Shown here: piece after piece, positions 51,891-59,867 of the stretch | Position numbering within the stretch: position 1 is the stretch's first letter | Layout: each line of letters begins with the position of its first letter | Assembly: GCA_947258795.1 (NCBI GenBank) | Contig: CAMYJU010000007.1 | Span: 45,228 to 109,227, forward strand | DNA length: 64,000 nucleotides | Source: an uncultured Gammaproteobacteria bacterium | Lineage (GTDB): Bacteria; Pseudomonadota; Gammaproteobacteria; DRJJ01 | Reading direction: 5' to 3' | Translations under genes and position numbers: made by a program | The notes under the pieces: model-generated | Databases searched by the model: none | What the model saw: the letters and a program-made list of their open reading frames with translations, nothing else | What the model was told of the DNA's origin: nothing

Positions 51891-53128
51891 AAATAACTAC
51901 TCCAGGTTGATGAATTTATTTCTTTTACCCCCTGTACTGCAAAAACCGGGTCAGAATGTAGTTTTTGCTGGAAGTATTTGTCATCTGATGGCCTCAACCA
52001 TCCATGCCATGATTCTGTCAGCAGGGTGGTAAATGCATTGGATTTACGGAAGTAGTCGAGCACCAGACCCATACGTTCATAGGGGTGTAACTCAGTCCAC
52101 ACACGGATCACTTTTTCCGGAAACCAACGGTCGGAAAATGTAACAATAAAGCGGCCTCCCGGTTTCAGTATCCTGGCAATCTGTTTAAAAACATCATCGG
52201 GATGAATGACATACTCAATCGATACAGTGCATATCACTACATCAAACTCGTTGTCATTGTAGGGTAGAAGTGGATTCTGGTTTAAATCCCATACATCATG
52301 CGACTGAAGTCTTGGATTAGCCTGTAGTTCTTCCTGGTTCATTCCCAAACCGATTACATTCACGCTGTCATCAATGCCATTTAAATGTGATTCCCAGCTG
52401 CTCATCAAGTCCAGAATCTTCATGCCTGGCTTGATATGCTCAAGATAGATCTGATTGATGGTTTGACGTGCGCGGCTATCGATGTGTTGTACCATTCGAG
52501 GTGACTGATAGAACAGGCGATCTTCAAAATCTACTTTACGTGAGAAACTGGCTTGATTGGTAAGTTCTGTTGACAGCTGGGACGTTGTACACTGTAGCCC
52601 TGAGCCATTATTAGCTATGTCGCTGGCTATATCGTTACACTGGCCGCCGCGTTCTTCTTTTGATGGAAGTAATTCGTCAATTTTCACGCCAATGGCCAGT
52701 TCAAAGTCAGACAGGGGATGATTCAGGTCAACCTCAACTTCTTTTTCATCCATATTGCGTAACAGGAATGGCGTCATATCCTGTGGATAGATCGTACCGA
52801 GACCACTGCAACCAGCCAGTAAACCTTTTGGATAATGCCGACCTATATAAGGGCCTGGAATGTGACGGGTAGAAAAGTTTGTGGTGACAGACTTATGTCT
52901 AACATGTTTTAGCGCTTGAGCCTGCTTTGCAGGAAATACTTCTCCTGTGTTGATTCCGGATTCAGCATGACTGCCGTCATCCAGATCTTGAAATTGTTCG
53001 TTGATGTCACCCGGGAAAATATCACGCCAGAAATCCACCTTCGGGAAGTATTGCCAGTCAATATGGGAGGCATCCGCTGAATTCCAACTTAAATAGCACT
53101 TTGCACTCGCGAGTTTTGCTCGGTTCAT
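51887..53128 (-). CDS. Methyltransferase with N-terminal FKBP-like region
   Basis: From the ATG at 53128 behind GAGGAA the protein has 413 residues. The N-terminal 180 residues contain VDLNHPLSDFELAIGVKIDEL, which resembles the closing strand of FKBP/SlyD isomerases, preceded by a Gly/Tyr-rich stretch. The C-terminal half is a SAM methyltransferase fold with an unusual motif I (MKILDLMSSWESHL instead of DxGxGxG) and normal later motifs (FDVVICTVSIEYVIHPDDVF, ILKPGGRFIVTF). A similar architecture is common next to photolyases. Substrate is unknown. It is the first gene behind the operator at 53191-53223. Confidence 0.75.
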   Translation of the reverse strand: MNRAKLASAKCYLSWNSADASHIDWQYFPKVDFWRDIFPGDINEQFQDLDDGSHAESGINTGEVFPAKQAQALKHVRHKSVTTNFSTRHIPGPYIGRHYPKGLLAGCSGLGTIYPQDMTPFLLRNMDEKEVEVDLNHPLSDFELAIGVKIDELLPSKEERGGQCNDIASDIANNGSGLQCTTSQLSTELTNQASFSRKVDFEDRLFYQSPRMVQHIDSRARQTINQIYLEHIKPGMKILDLMSSWESHLNGIDDSVNVIGLGMNQEELQANPRLQSHDVWDLNQNPLLPYNDNEFDVVICTVSIEYVIHPDDVFKQIARILKPGGRFIVTFSDRWFPEKVIRVWTELHPYERMGLVLDYFRKSNAFTTLLTESWHGWLRPSDDKYFQQKLHSDPVFAVQGVKEINSSTWSSYL

Positions 53129-53190
53129 AATGGGTTCCTCACACTTCTCAGTAGACTTGCTCTTGCTATAAAACTTGTACAAATACTTGC

Positions 53191-53223
53191 TATTAATGTA
53201 TATATATTGTATAAGTATTGCAT
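53191..53223 (-). promoter_or_regulatory. CarH/LitR-type operator: three 11-bp direct repeats (methyltransferase operon)
   Basis: Read on the minus strand: ATGCAATACTT, ATACAATATAT and ATACATTAATA follow without gaps. The same 11-bp pattern lies before the photoreceptor gene and before the gene at 58016. Confidence 0.75.
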
Positions 53224-53318
53224 AGGGCATAGCTAATGTCAAAAGTTGTTTTGTTTTGAGTGATACAGCAGCTTTGACTAATAGTTTTTAATGGACATTT
53301 AAAGATATGGAGACCTCC

Positions 53319-53861
53319 ATGAAACTTGTCGCTATTTTCTTGATATGCATCAGCAACATAGCTTTCGCTGCACCTGCAGAGAGCTGCCCAGAGGCGCTTG
53401 ACCATTATAAGCGTCCTCTCGCTAGGGATAAGAAGGTACATCTGTGTGAGGCATTTAAAGGAAAAGTAGTACTGATTGTAAATACTGCCAGTAAATGTAC
53501 CTTTACGTCTCAATACGAAGGGCTGGAAAAGTTATATGCCAAATACAAAAATAAGGGATTGATAGTGGCAGGATTCCCTTCTAATGATTTTTCCGGGCAA
53601 GAGCCGGGTACTGAAAAACAAATTCAAAAGTTCTGTCGACTGACATATGGCGTACAGTTTCCAATGTTTGAAAAAACACACGTGCGCGGTAACAGTGCTG
53701 AGCCACTATATCGCTATCTCAGTAAGGTGACATCGGATGCGCCCAAATGGAATTTTCACAAATATCTTCTGAACAGGAAGGGTGAGGTAATAGGCAGCTT
53801 TGCCAGTCATGTTCGTCCTGATAGTCCGCAGCTTGTAAATGTGATCGAGCAGTTACTTTGA
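53319..53861 (+). CDS. Periplasmic glutathione peroxidase
   Basis: From the ATG at 53319 behind GGAG the product has 180 residues and a signal peptide (NIAFA-AP). The catalytic triad is visible: Cys in VNTASKCTFTSQYEGL, Gln in FPSNDFSGQEPG and Trp in KWNFHKYLLN. It is the cysteine-type enzyme that reduces hydroperoxides, often using thioredoxin. It is divergent from the methyltransferase operon, with the 11-bp-repeat operator in between, and is followed at once by the DUF523/DUF1722 gene. Confidence 0.92.
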   Translation: MKLVAIFLICISNIAFAAPAESCPEALDHYKRPLARDKKVHLCEAFKGKVVLIVNTASKCTFTSQYEGLEKLYAKYKNKGLIVAGFPSNDFSGQEPGTEKQIQKFCRLTYGVQFPMFEKTHVRGNSAEPLYRYLSKVTSDAPKWNFHKYLLNRKGEVIGSFASHVRPDSPQLVNVIEQLL

Positions 53862-53881
53862 TTTTAATACGGAGATCAGCC

Positions 53882-54853
53882 ATGAAGAAACAAGACCAGG
53901 AGATTGTATGTAATATAATCAGGATTGGTGTGAGCTCATGTTTGCTTGGAGCGAAAGTACGTTTTGATGGTCAGCATAAACGTAATACCTATATTAATGA
54001 TTTATTGAGTGAGTATTTTTATTTCGTTCCGTTCTGTCCGGAAGTTGCGATTGGGATGGGGACGCCAAGGGAACCCATCCGCCTGGTGGATGATCAAGGT
54101 AACATTCGCGTGGTAGAAACGCATAATCCAGATCGTGACCATACACAGCAACTGCGGGAATACAGTGGTAAAACAGCGTCTACCATGGAGTATTTATGCG
54201 GTTTTATTTTTAAAAAGGATTCGCCGACCTGTGGGATGGAGCGGGTCAAGGTATATGCGCAAAATGGTATGCCGGAAAAGAAAGGGACGGGTATATTTGC
54301 CGAACAGGTCAGACTAAAGAATCCTCTGTTGCCACTTGAAGAAGAAGGCAGGTTAAATGATCCGGTGTTACGGGAAAATTTTGTCAATCGGGTGTATGCA
54401 TACGCGCGCTGGAAGGACCTTACGGCGAATGGCTTGACTAAATCCGGATTGATTGATTTTCATACACGACACAAATATCTGATTCTTGCCCATCACCAGA
54501 AGATCTATTACAAGCTGGGTCGGGAATTGTCTGAAGTGAAGCGTGATGAAGTAAAAAACTTCTCTGAATACTATATCAGTAGTGTTATGACTGCACTCAG
54601 GGAGCCAGCCAATCGTAAATCACATGTCAACGTGTTGCAACACATGCTTGGGTTTCTGCGCAGCTGTCTGGATCGAGAAGATCGGGCCGAGCTGGTTGAT
54701 GCAATCAAATCATATAGCCGCGGTGAGTATCCATTGGTTGTACCCATAGCGTTGCTGCAGCATCATTTTCGCAGGTATCCGCATCCATTCATTGAGCATC
54801 AGGTGTATTTGAATCCACATCCCAGGGAATTGATGTTGAGAAATTCAATTTAG
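53882..54853 (+). CDS. DUF523-DUF1722 (YbgA-like) fusion protein
   Basis: From the ATG at 53882 the protein has 323 residues. The N-terminal DUF523 domain (IGVSSCLLGAKVRFDGQHKR, then VPFCPEVAIGMGTPREPIRL and SPTCGMERVKVY) carries three conserved cysteines. The C-terminal DUF1722 domain (LILAHHQKIYYKLGREL, then HMLGFLRSCLDREDRAEL) is helical. The same fusion is frequent beside photolyase genes and in LitR regulons. Its biochemical function is not established. Confidence 0.92.
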   Translation: MKKQDQEIVCNIIRIGVSSCLLGAKVRFDGQHKRNTYINDLLSEYFYFVPFCPEVAIGMGTPREPIRLVDDQGNIRVVETHNPDRDHTQQLREYSGKTASTMEYLCGFIFKKDSPTCGMERVKVYAQNGMPEKKGTGIFAEQVRLKNPLLPLEEEGRLNDPVLRENFVNRVYAYARWKDLTANGLTKSGLIDFHTRHKYLILAHHQKIYYKLGRELSEVKRDEVKNFSEYYISSVMTALREPANRKSHVNVLQHMLGFLRSCLDREDRAELVDAIKSYSRGEYPLVVPIALLQHHFRRYPHPFIEHQVYLNPHPRELMLRNSI

Positions 54854-54862
54854 ACAGTACAG

Positions 54863-55075
54863 ATGAAGTGTCGACAATGCGGATTTGAAGGCAGGTTTCA
54901 ACACAGGTATACATGGCTGGCACTGTTAGCCTTTGTGGTGTGGATGGTTCCATTGTTTTTTATGTTGCTGGGAAGCTGGCCATTTATGATCCTGCCTGCA
55001 ATCGTTATCAGTATCTGGGCATGGACTGCAAGAAAAAGTGTATGTCCTCAATGCGGGACTGAATATTTACACTGA
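54863..55075 (+). CDS. Small zinc-ribbon membrane protein
   Basis: The 70-residue product has CxxC pairs at both ends (MKCRQCGFEG and VCPQCGTEYLH), which could form one zinc ribbon. Two hydrophobic helices lie between them (WLALLAFVVWMVPLFFML and WPFMILPAIVISIWAW). It lies 9 bp after the DUF523/DUF1722 gene and is convergent with the photolyase gene. Function unknown. Confidence 0.7.
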   Translation: MKCRQCGFEGRFQHRYTWLALLAFVVWMVPLFFMLLGSWPFMILPAIVISIWAWTARKSVCPQCGTEYLH

Positions 55076-55099
55076 AGTGCAATCGTCTTGTTCCAGCTG

Positions 55100-56554
55100 T
55101 TATCTGGCTGATTTTATATCGTTCCAGATTGATAGTGCACGTTGGCGACTTTGTTGCAAGTCGACGATCGCGTAAGGGTAATGTTCTCCAAGCTTGAAAT
55201 TGGCGTCTGCCAATAATTCTGATGGTGCCTCCCACGGTTGATGTATCCATTTTTCTGGTAGCGATGCCAGTTCTGGTATCCATGTGCGTACATAGCTGCC
55301 GTCCGGGTCAAAACGTTGACCTTGGCGGACGGGATTGAAGATGCGAAAAAACGGCGCTGCATCTGCGCCGCAGCCCGCTGTCCATTGCCAACCCATGGTG
55401 TTATTGGCCAGGTCGGCATCCACCAGCGTGTCCCAGAACCATTTGGCTCCCTGTTGCCAGGGTATTAACAGATTCTTCGTTAACAGGGATGCAGCGATCA
55501 TGCGTACCCGATTATGCATGCAGCCAGTCCGCCAAAGCTGACGCATGCCGGCATCGACTATCGGGATGCCGGTCAAACCCTGTTGCCATGCCTTGAAATC
55601 CTTCTGGTAGGACTTACGCCATGGGAAGGTATTGAAACGTGCATCAAGGGGTTTGTTATGTGTGTCCGGAAAGTGGTAGAGCAGGTGATGGGCAAAATCC
55701 CTCCAGCCCAGTTGACGCAAGTAGGCTTCTGCAGCCTTGATGGTCCCCTGATGCCTGTTGTTAGTGCAGAATGCCTCTATATTTTGCCATATCCTCCAGG
55801 GGCTGATTTCGCCAAAATGTAAATGGGCTGATAATAATGAGGTGCTGTCGATGGCAGGGATATCACGATCATTGTGATAATCTGTCAGTGATCCACGCTG
55901 GAATTTTTTCAGCCGTTTCAGTGCTTCCTGTTCACCTGGTTTCCAGGTTTCATAAAAGCCAGAGTCCCAGGCATTTTCAGGCAATAAACTCAGGTCATCA
56001 ATCGTACAGTTACTTTGATTACTGATTTTGTGGTCATACCCGATCAGGCGTGAAGGGGTTTTGCTGTTATAGAGTGTTATACCTCTGCGCTGCATGGTAT
56101 TCCAGAACGGAGTAAATACCCGATAGGGAGAGCCATTGTCCTTAACGTTGTTCCAGGGTTCAGTCAGAAGTGCGCTGTTAAAGCTTTCTGTAATGACGCC
56201 GGATTTTTCAAGGCTGTTTTTGATTCTGGTATCACGCTTGATGGCATAGGGTTCATAACAGCGGTTCCAGAACACATGGGTGCAATCGCTATCCTTGCAC
56301 AGTCGTGATATTTCCTCTAGAGCATTACCCGAAAGAATCACCAGCTCAGACCCTCTTTCGTGCAAGGCGTGTTGCAGTGCCGACAGGCTATGATGTAACC
56401 ACCAGCGACTGGCTGCGCCTAATGGCCATGGACCTTTACCGGTCTCCAGAATATAGATTGGGATTACTGGCTGTTTACTGGCAATTGCTGCTTGCAGGGC
56501 CGGGTTATCGTGAAGACGTAAATCCTGACGAAACCAGATGATAGAACTAGCCAT
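55100..56554 (-). CDS. phrB: Deoxyribodipyrimidine photolyase, class I
   Basis: Photolyase repairs UV-induced pyrimidine dimers with light. The 484-residue protein has the antenna domain start (IIWFRQDLRLHDNPAL) and the FAD-binding half with HLHFGEISPWRIW, LRQLGWRDFAHHLL, GIPIVDAGMRQLWRTGCMHNRVRM and NNTMGWQWTAGCG. The tryptophans of the electron-transfer chain lie in these segments. It ends close to the convergent small zinc-ribbon gene and lies 5 bp after the MerR/B12 photoreceptor gene, so both are one light-controlled operon. Confidence 0.96.
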   Translation of the reverse strand: MASSIIWFRQDLRLHDNPALQAAIASKQPVIPIYILETGKGPWPLGAASRWWLHHSLSALQHALHERGSELVILSGNALEEISRLCKDSDCTHVFWNRCYEPYAIKRDTRIKNSLEKSGVITESFNSALLTEPWNNVKDNGSPYRVFTPFWNTMQRRGITLYNSKTPSRLIGYDHKISNQSNCTIDDLSLLPENAWDSGFYETWKPGEQEALKRLKKFQRGSLTDYHNDRDIPAIDSTSLLSAHLHFGEISPWRIWQNIEAFCTNNRHQGTIKAAEAYLRQLGWRDFAHHLLYHFPDTHNKPLDARFNTFPWRKSYQKDFKAWQQGLTGIPIVDAGMRQLWRTGCMHNRVRMIAASLLTKNLLIPWQQGAKWFWDTLVDADLANNTMGWQWTAGCGADAAPFFRIFNPVRQGQRFDPDGSYVRTWIPELASLPEKWIHQPWEAPSELLADANFKLGEHYPYAIVDLQQSRQRALSIWNDIKSAR

Positions 56555-56559
56555 GATAA

Positions 56560-57480
56560 TTATGACTGCAGGGTCTTGCTGATGATTTCGAGTCCGCTTT
56601 GGATGTCATCACCGGTAGATATGGCACCACCGGACTGGATATCTTCATGGTAGCGACTCGCCAGTGCACCACCGACAAAGACCGGTATATCGACACTGGA
56701 TACGAGCCGCGGCAGCATTTCCGAAAACAGGCTTTTGCCTGGACGTGAGAAGCCGGACAGGATAATGGCATCACATGGGCGTTTTTCCAATACAGCCGGA
56801 ATTTGTTCAAGGGGTAGGTTGGAACCCAGAATCAGGGTTCGATAGCCGTGATTCAGTGCAGCCAGTGAAAATAGCAGTATGCCGGTTTCATGCTGTTCTC
56901 CTGGCAAACATGCGATGAGCAGCATTGGTCCAGTGGTGTGCAGATTCAAATGTTGAATCCGGGAGCCCAGTTTGTTGCGTAGATATACGCTAAAAAAATG
57001 TTCCTGTGCGATACCGGATTCACTTTCCTTCCAATGCTTACCCAATATCTGTAACAAGGGAGTAATGAGACGTGAGCTTATGATATCCACAGGATACAGG
57101 GACAGTGCATCATTGTAGATATTGTCCAGGCGGTTTTCATCGAAGTTGTCAATTGCATCGAGCATCATATCCTTGTATCTACTCCATACATCTTCAGTAA
57201 TCTGACCCGTTGAGCCGGCATGAGGAGTTTGCACCTGATTCAGTAAGGGTTTTACCTGGCTGATTGCCATTCCCTGGTTCAGCAAGGCTGTGATGCGATT
57301 AATTCGCTCAATATCTTCTTTTGTATATAGTCGGTGACCTTTGGGTGTTCGCTTTGGAATGATAAGTTGGTATCTACGCTCCCAGGCACGCAACGTAATG
57401 GGATTCACACCGGTTACTGCCGATACTGTTCGTATAGGAAAAAGGCCGCTTTCCTGTTCATTATGGGCATCTGTAGTCAT
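56560..57480 (-). CDS. CarH/LitR-type B12-dependent photoreceptor transcription factor
   Basis: The 306-residue protein starts at the ATG at 57480 (a GTG at 57483 is adjacent). The N-terminal MerR winged helix reads FPIRTVSAVTGVNPITLRAW then RRYQLIIPKRTPKGHRLYT. The C-terminal cobalamin domain has the photoreceptor hallmark W-x9-EH (HWKESESGIAQEHFFS) and the lower-ligand His in CLPGEQHETGILLFS. Family members bind adenosylcobalamin as tetramers, repress in the dark and dissociate in light. The 11-bp operator repeats lie directly upstream of its own start, suggesting autorepression. Confidence 0.93.
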   Translation of the reverse strand: MTTDAHNEQESGLFPIRTVSAVTGVNPITLRAWERRYQLIIPKRTPKGHRLYTKEDIERINRITALLNQGMAISQVKPLLNQVQTPHAGSTGQITEDVWSRYKDMMLDAIDNFDENRLDNIYNDALSLYPVDIISSRLITPLLQILGKHWKESESGIAQEHFFSVYLRNKLGSRIQHLNLHTTGPMLLIACLPGEQHETGILLFSLAALNHGYRTLILGSNLPLEQIPAVLEKRPCDAIILSGFSRPGKSLFSEMLPRLVSSVDIPVFVGGALASRYHEDIQSGGAISTGDDIQSGLEIISKTLQS

Positions 57481-57485
57481 CACTT

Positions 57486-57518
57486 GAATCAGTTATCAGT
57501 ATTGTATAAGTATTGTAT
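57486..57518 (-). promoter_or_regulatory. CarH/LitR-type operator before the photoreceptor gene
   Basis: Minus-strand reading gives ATACAATACTT, ATACAATACTG and ATAACTGATTC, three 11-bp units in phase, ending 5 bp before the ATG. Binding there would block initiation of the photoreceptor-photolyase operon. Confidence 0.78.
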
Positions 57519-57935
57519 CATATTATTATTGCATTGTTAGTGATACCACCGCTGGCAAGCAGCCAGCAACTCTAAGAGGCCCTATAAAACCGTTGCGCGT
57601 CTACCTCAGAATCACCTTTGGACTTCCGCCAGGCGCTTGCTACGCTGCGTTTCGGTCATGCAGTATATATTCGATATTGCTGAGATCGGCACACCATCAT
57701 TCCGCAGTTACATTAAGCGGTTAGCGGGCAAGCGTTAGCCGCTATTTCTGCTTCATTAACTATAAATTAATTATACAAATTTACTCCAATACGCCATTAA
57801 GTTGTCCGTTAGGCTGGAATTGAGGATAGGATTATGATTGCAATAGTGTTTAAAAATAAATATATATCAATATAAACAGTAACATATACAATTCTTATTA
57901 CTATAAGAATAATATGGTAATAAATTTATTGACAT
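57519..57935. other. Intergenic stretch with hairpins, no gene
   Basis: No supportable gene is present. Two hairpins are visible: GCTGGC-AAGCA-GCCAGC (57551-57567) and AGCGGTTAGCG/CGTTAGCCGCT around 57717-57748, the latter with two G-T wobbles. A GGACTTCCGCCAGG piece near 57616 weakly recalls the left block of repeat copies C-E. Confidence 0.4.
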
Positions 57936-57968
57936 ATACAAGAAATATACAATAATTATACATATGTT
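57936..57968 (+). promoter_or_regulatory. CarH/LitR-type operator before the small paralog genes
   Basis: ATACAAGAAAT, ATACAATAATT and ATACATATGTT are three consecutive 11-bp units. They overlap the spacer and -10 region behind a TTGACA box at 57929-57934, a position where a bound tetramer would block RNA polymerase. Confidence 0.78.
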
Positions 57969-58015
57969 GCTGGGCATAACCGCCCTTCAATAACATCCAC
58001 TACAGGAGGCATGAC

Positions 58016-58231
58016 ATGAGAATTCAGATTACAGACCCGATCAGCGGTAGGGACGTAGATAACCTGGACAGCGCACCCTATGTGATTGAAGGACAGGGTG
58101 AGGATTCACTGAAAATTTATTTCAACACTGAACAGAACAAGCAGGTTTACCAGGAAGTGCAAACCTTCGAACTGGGTAGCCACGCTGTAGAGATATACAA
58201 CCGTACAACTGGTATAAGCATGGAAATGTAG
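58016..58231 (+). CDS. Small protein, paralog 2 of a three-member family
   Basis: The 71-residue protein starts behind AGGAGG. Core: ITDPISGRDVDNLDSAPY, then IEGQGEDSLKIYF and TEQNKQVY. It matches paralog 1 (51270) at most core positions and is the first gene after the CarH-type operator at 57936-57968. Cytoplasmic, no cysteine, acidic. Function unknown. Confidence 0.8.
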   Translation: MRIQITDPISGRDVDNLDSAPYVIEGQGEDSLKIYFNTEQNKQVYQEVQTFELGSHAVEIYNRTTGISMEM

Positions 58232-58264
58232 TCGTCAAAATCATGTTTCTGCCTGGAGAGAATG

Positions 58265-58486
58265 ATGAGAGTCACAACGCGCGACCCGATGACGGGAAAT
58301 GATGTGCATGATAGTAGTAATGCTCCATATGTCACAGAGGGCAGTGGTGAGAATGCCTTAAGAATTTATTTTGAAAGTGAACAGACTAAACAGGAATATC
58401 TGCAGATACAGCCGCGTACGCCCTGGGGTTGTTCACTGCGTCTCTATAAGAGTTTTGAGGATAACGAGGCCATTCTTTGGGATTAA
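58265..58486 (+). CDS. Small protein, paralog 3 of a three-member family
   Basis: From the second of two adjacent ATGs (58265) the product has 73 residues. Core: TRDPMTGNDVHDSSNAPY, then TEGSGENALRIYFESEQTKQEY. The C-terminal part diverges (RTPWGCSLRLYKSFED) and contains one cysteine. It lies 33 bp after paralog 2 behind GGAGAG. The tandem arrangement suggests local duplication followed by divergence. Confidence 0.8.
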   Translation: MRVTTRDPMTGNDVHDSSNAPYVTEGSGENALRIYFESEQTKQEYLQIQPRTPWGCSLRLYKSFEDNEAILWD

Positions 58487-58531
58487 AGGAACATCATATG
58501 ATCATGATCGTCGTAAATAAGGAAGGCGTGT

Positions 58532-58717
58532 ATGAAAGATATCAATTTGGCTATGGATCTGGCTGAGCAGGGTTATTTACCGGATAGCGTGATTAGTCTA
58601 GAGGTCCATAGACTGATGAAGCAACGTTTGAAAAAGGTTAGTCATTATGATTGCGAGCAGTTGGCGGATAGTCAAAATATTTTTATTCAGTCAGAGAATT
58701 TAGATACTGAACGTTAA
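58532..58717 (+). CDS. Small hypothetical protein
   Basis: The 61-residue frame starts at an ATG behind AAGGAAGG. It is helical and charged (MDLAEQGYLPDSVISLEVHR, then MKQRLKKVSHYDCEQL), with one cysteine. The opening LAEQGYLPDSVI-x-x-x-VHRLMKQRL recalls the N-terminus of small stretches fused to methyltransferases, but this is weak. It follows paralog 3 by 45 bp on the same strand. Confidence 0.55.
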   Translation: MKDINLAMDLAEQGYLPDSVISLEVHRLMKQRLKKVSHYDCEQLADSQNIFIQSENLDTER

Positions 58718-58808
58718 TACCTGGCAAATTCACTTGTAATGACATCGTTAATAACTCTGCGTTTCAATAGATTAGACAGTGTGTCCGATTTTGAAAGTAG
58801 TTCGAGTT

Positions 58809-59185
58809 TTAACACAAGTTGATTTGATCTGTGACATCACCTTCGATTGCAACAAAATGCATGACATCGCCGCTTGTGTTTTTGAGGGGAGAAATATTCA
58901 TATCGAGCCAATATTATCTACCGCTTTGTGAATAGTTTTTGATCGTCATGCGGATAGGAATCTTGGCATCCGGTCCATTCCTGATTAATTAGTACCAGTA
59001 GATTGCAGGATTCTCGGGTTTTGGCCTAGCGCTTCTTCAAGTGAATGTCCTGTCAGTTTTGTAAACGCTTTATTCACGTAAACTATTTCTGGGCCAGGCG
59101 TATCCAGCGGGTGTGCCTTGGTGACAATGACGATATCCTGTGCGGCCTCTACAATATCCTTGAAGCTGAAATTATTTTTATCCAT
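58809..59185 (-). pseudogene. Decayed PAS-domain gene
   Basis: The intact start (ATG at 59185) encodes 66 residues of a PAS domain (IVEAAQDIVIVTKAHPL, then IVYVNKAFTKLTGHSLEEAL and GQNPRILQSTGT) and then stops. Downstream, in another frame, the rest of a PAS domain can be read: IPIRMTIKNYSQSGR, stop, YWLDMNISPLKNTSGDV and MHFVAIEGDVTDQI. At least one frameshift or deletion and one nonsense codon (TAA where GAA is expected) have destroyed it. Confidence 0.82.
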
Positions 59186-59268
59186 TTCAGTTTTTGTCTC
59201 GCCTCGTTATGGGGCAAACCCTGTCATGCGTTTAAACATCGGTATCAGCTTATCTTGTTTAGTTTTAT

Positions 59269-59527
59269 GATGCCTGACTTTTGCGGAGATCAGTTATGCA
59301 CCGTTATGTTAAGTTATTGATTATAGATAGCAGATACCACGTTTAGGATTAATGGTCCCAATAACTTATTGATTTATATAGTATCCATGAACAAGGCGGA
59401 CGAAAGTTTAGCAAGCATTCATAGGATGCGCAGAATGCCGGCGCTAAGCGGCCGCTCCTGTTCATCCATGTACCCGGGGCATAAGCACTACCCTATGCAA
59501 AACGGCAGCCCCGAAGGGGTGAGAGTG
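59269..59527 (+). repeat. tRNA-Arg-fragment repeat, copy E, decayed
   Basis: The left block (TTTTGCGGAGATCAGTTATG, CACCGTTATGTTAAGTTATTG, inverted repeat AAGTTATTG/CAATAACTT) matches copies C and D. The tRNA part at 59386-59410 is degenerate (GAACAAGGCGGACG). The insert begins GCATTC-ATA-GGATGC then GCAGAATGCCGGCG as in copy D and continues to CCCC-GAA-GGGG near 59520, but the acceptor end (ATCGTGCC to CCA) is missing. Confidence 0.78.
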
Positions 59528-59629
59528 ACCTATTTGTCCCTTTACTTGCACCACTGACACTCATAAAGCATGAATTGGGCTGTTATTACAAACCGGTTTC
59601 CCTGTTGCCATGAAGTTTTCAATATATTG

Positions 59630-59643
59630 TTGACTTACATCAA
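59630..59643 (+). promoter_or_regulatory. FNR/ANR-like box for the multihaem operon
   Basis: TTGACTTACATCAA matches TTGAT-N4-ATCAA at nine of ten positions. A TATAAT sits at 59661-59666, so the box is centred roughly 36-41 bp before the likely start of transcription, the class II activation position. Confidence 0.65.
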
Positions 59644-59867
59644 TAAGCATATCGCTTATTTATAATAAATTAAATCATTGGCAAATTGTAATTAAAAGAC
59701 AGGATGGATTCATGTAGCCAAAGGTCATGGTGCTGGGTAGCTATAAGCCAGGCTATCTGCATTCAAAAGCAGGCTGGACCAGCAATAAAACAGGAGCGCT
59801 ACCCACACTGCAACAGAATGTTATTACAGTAGTCTACTCATACTCCTTAGGTAAATAAGAGGATCGG

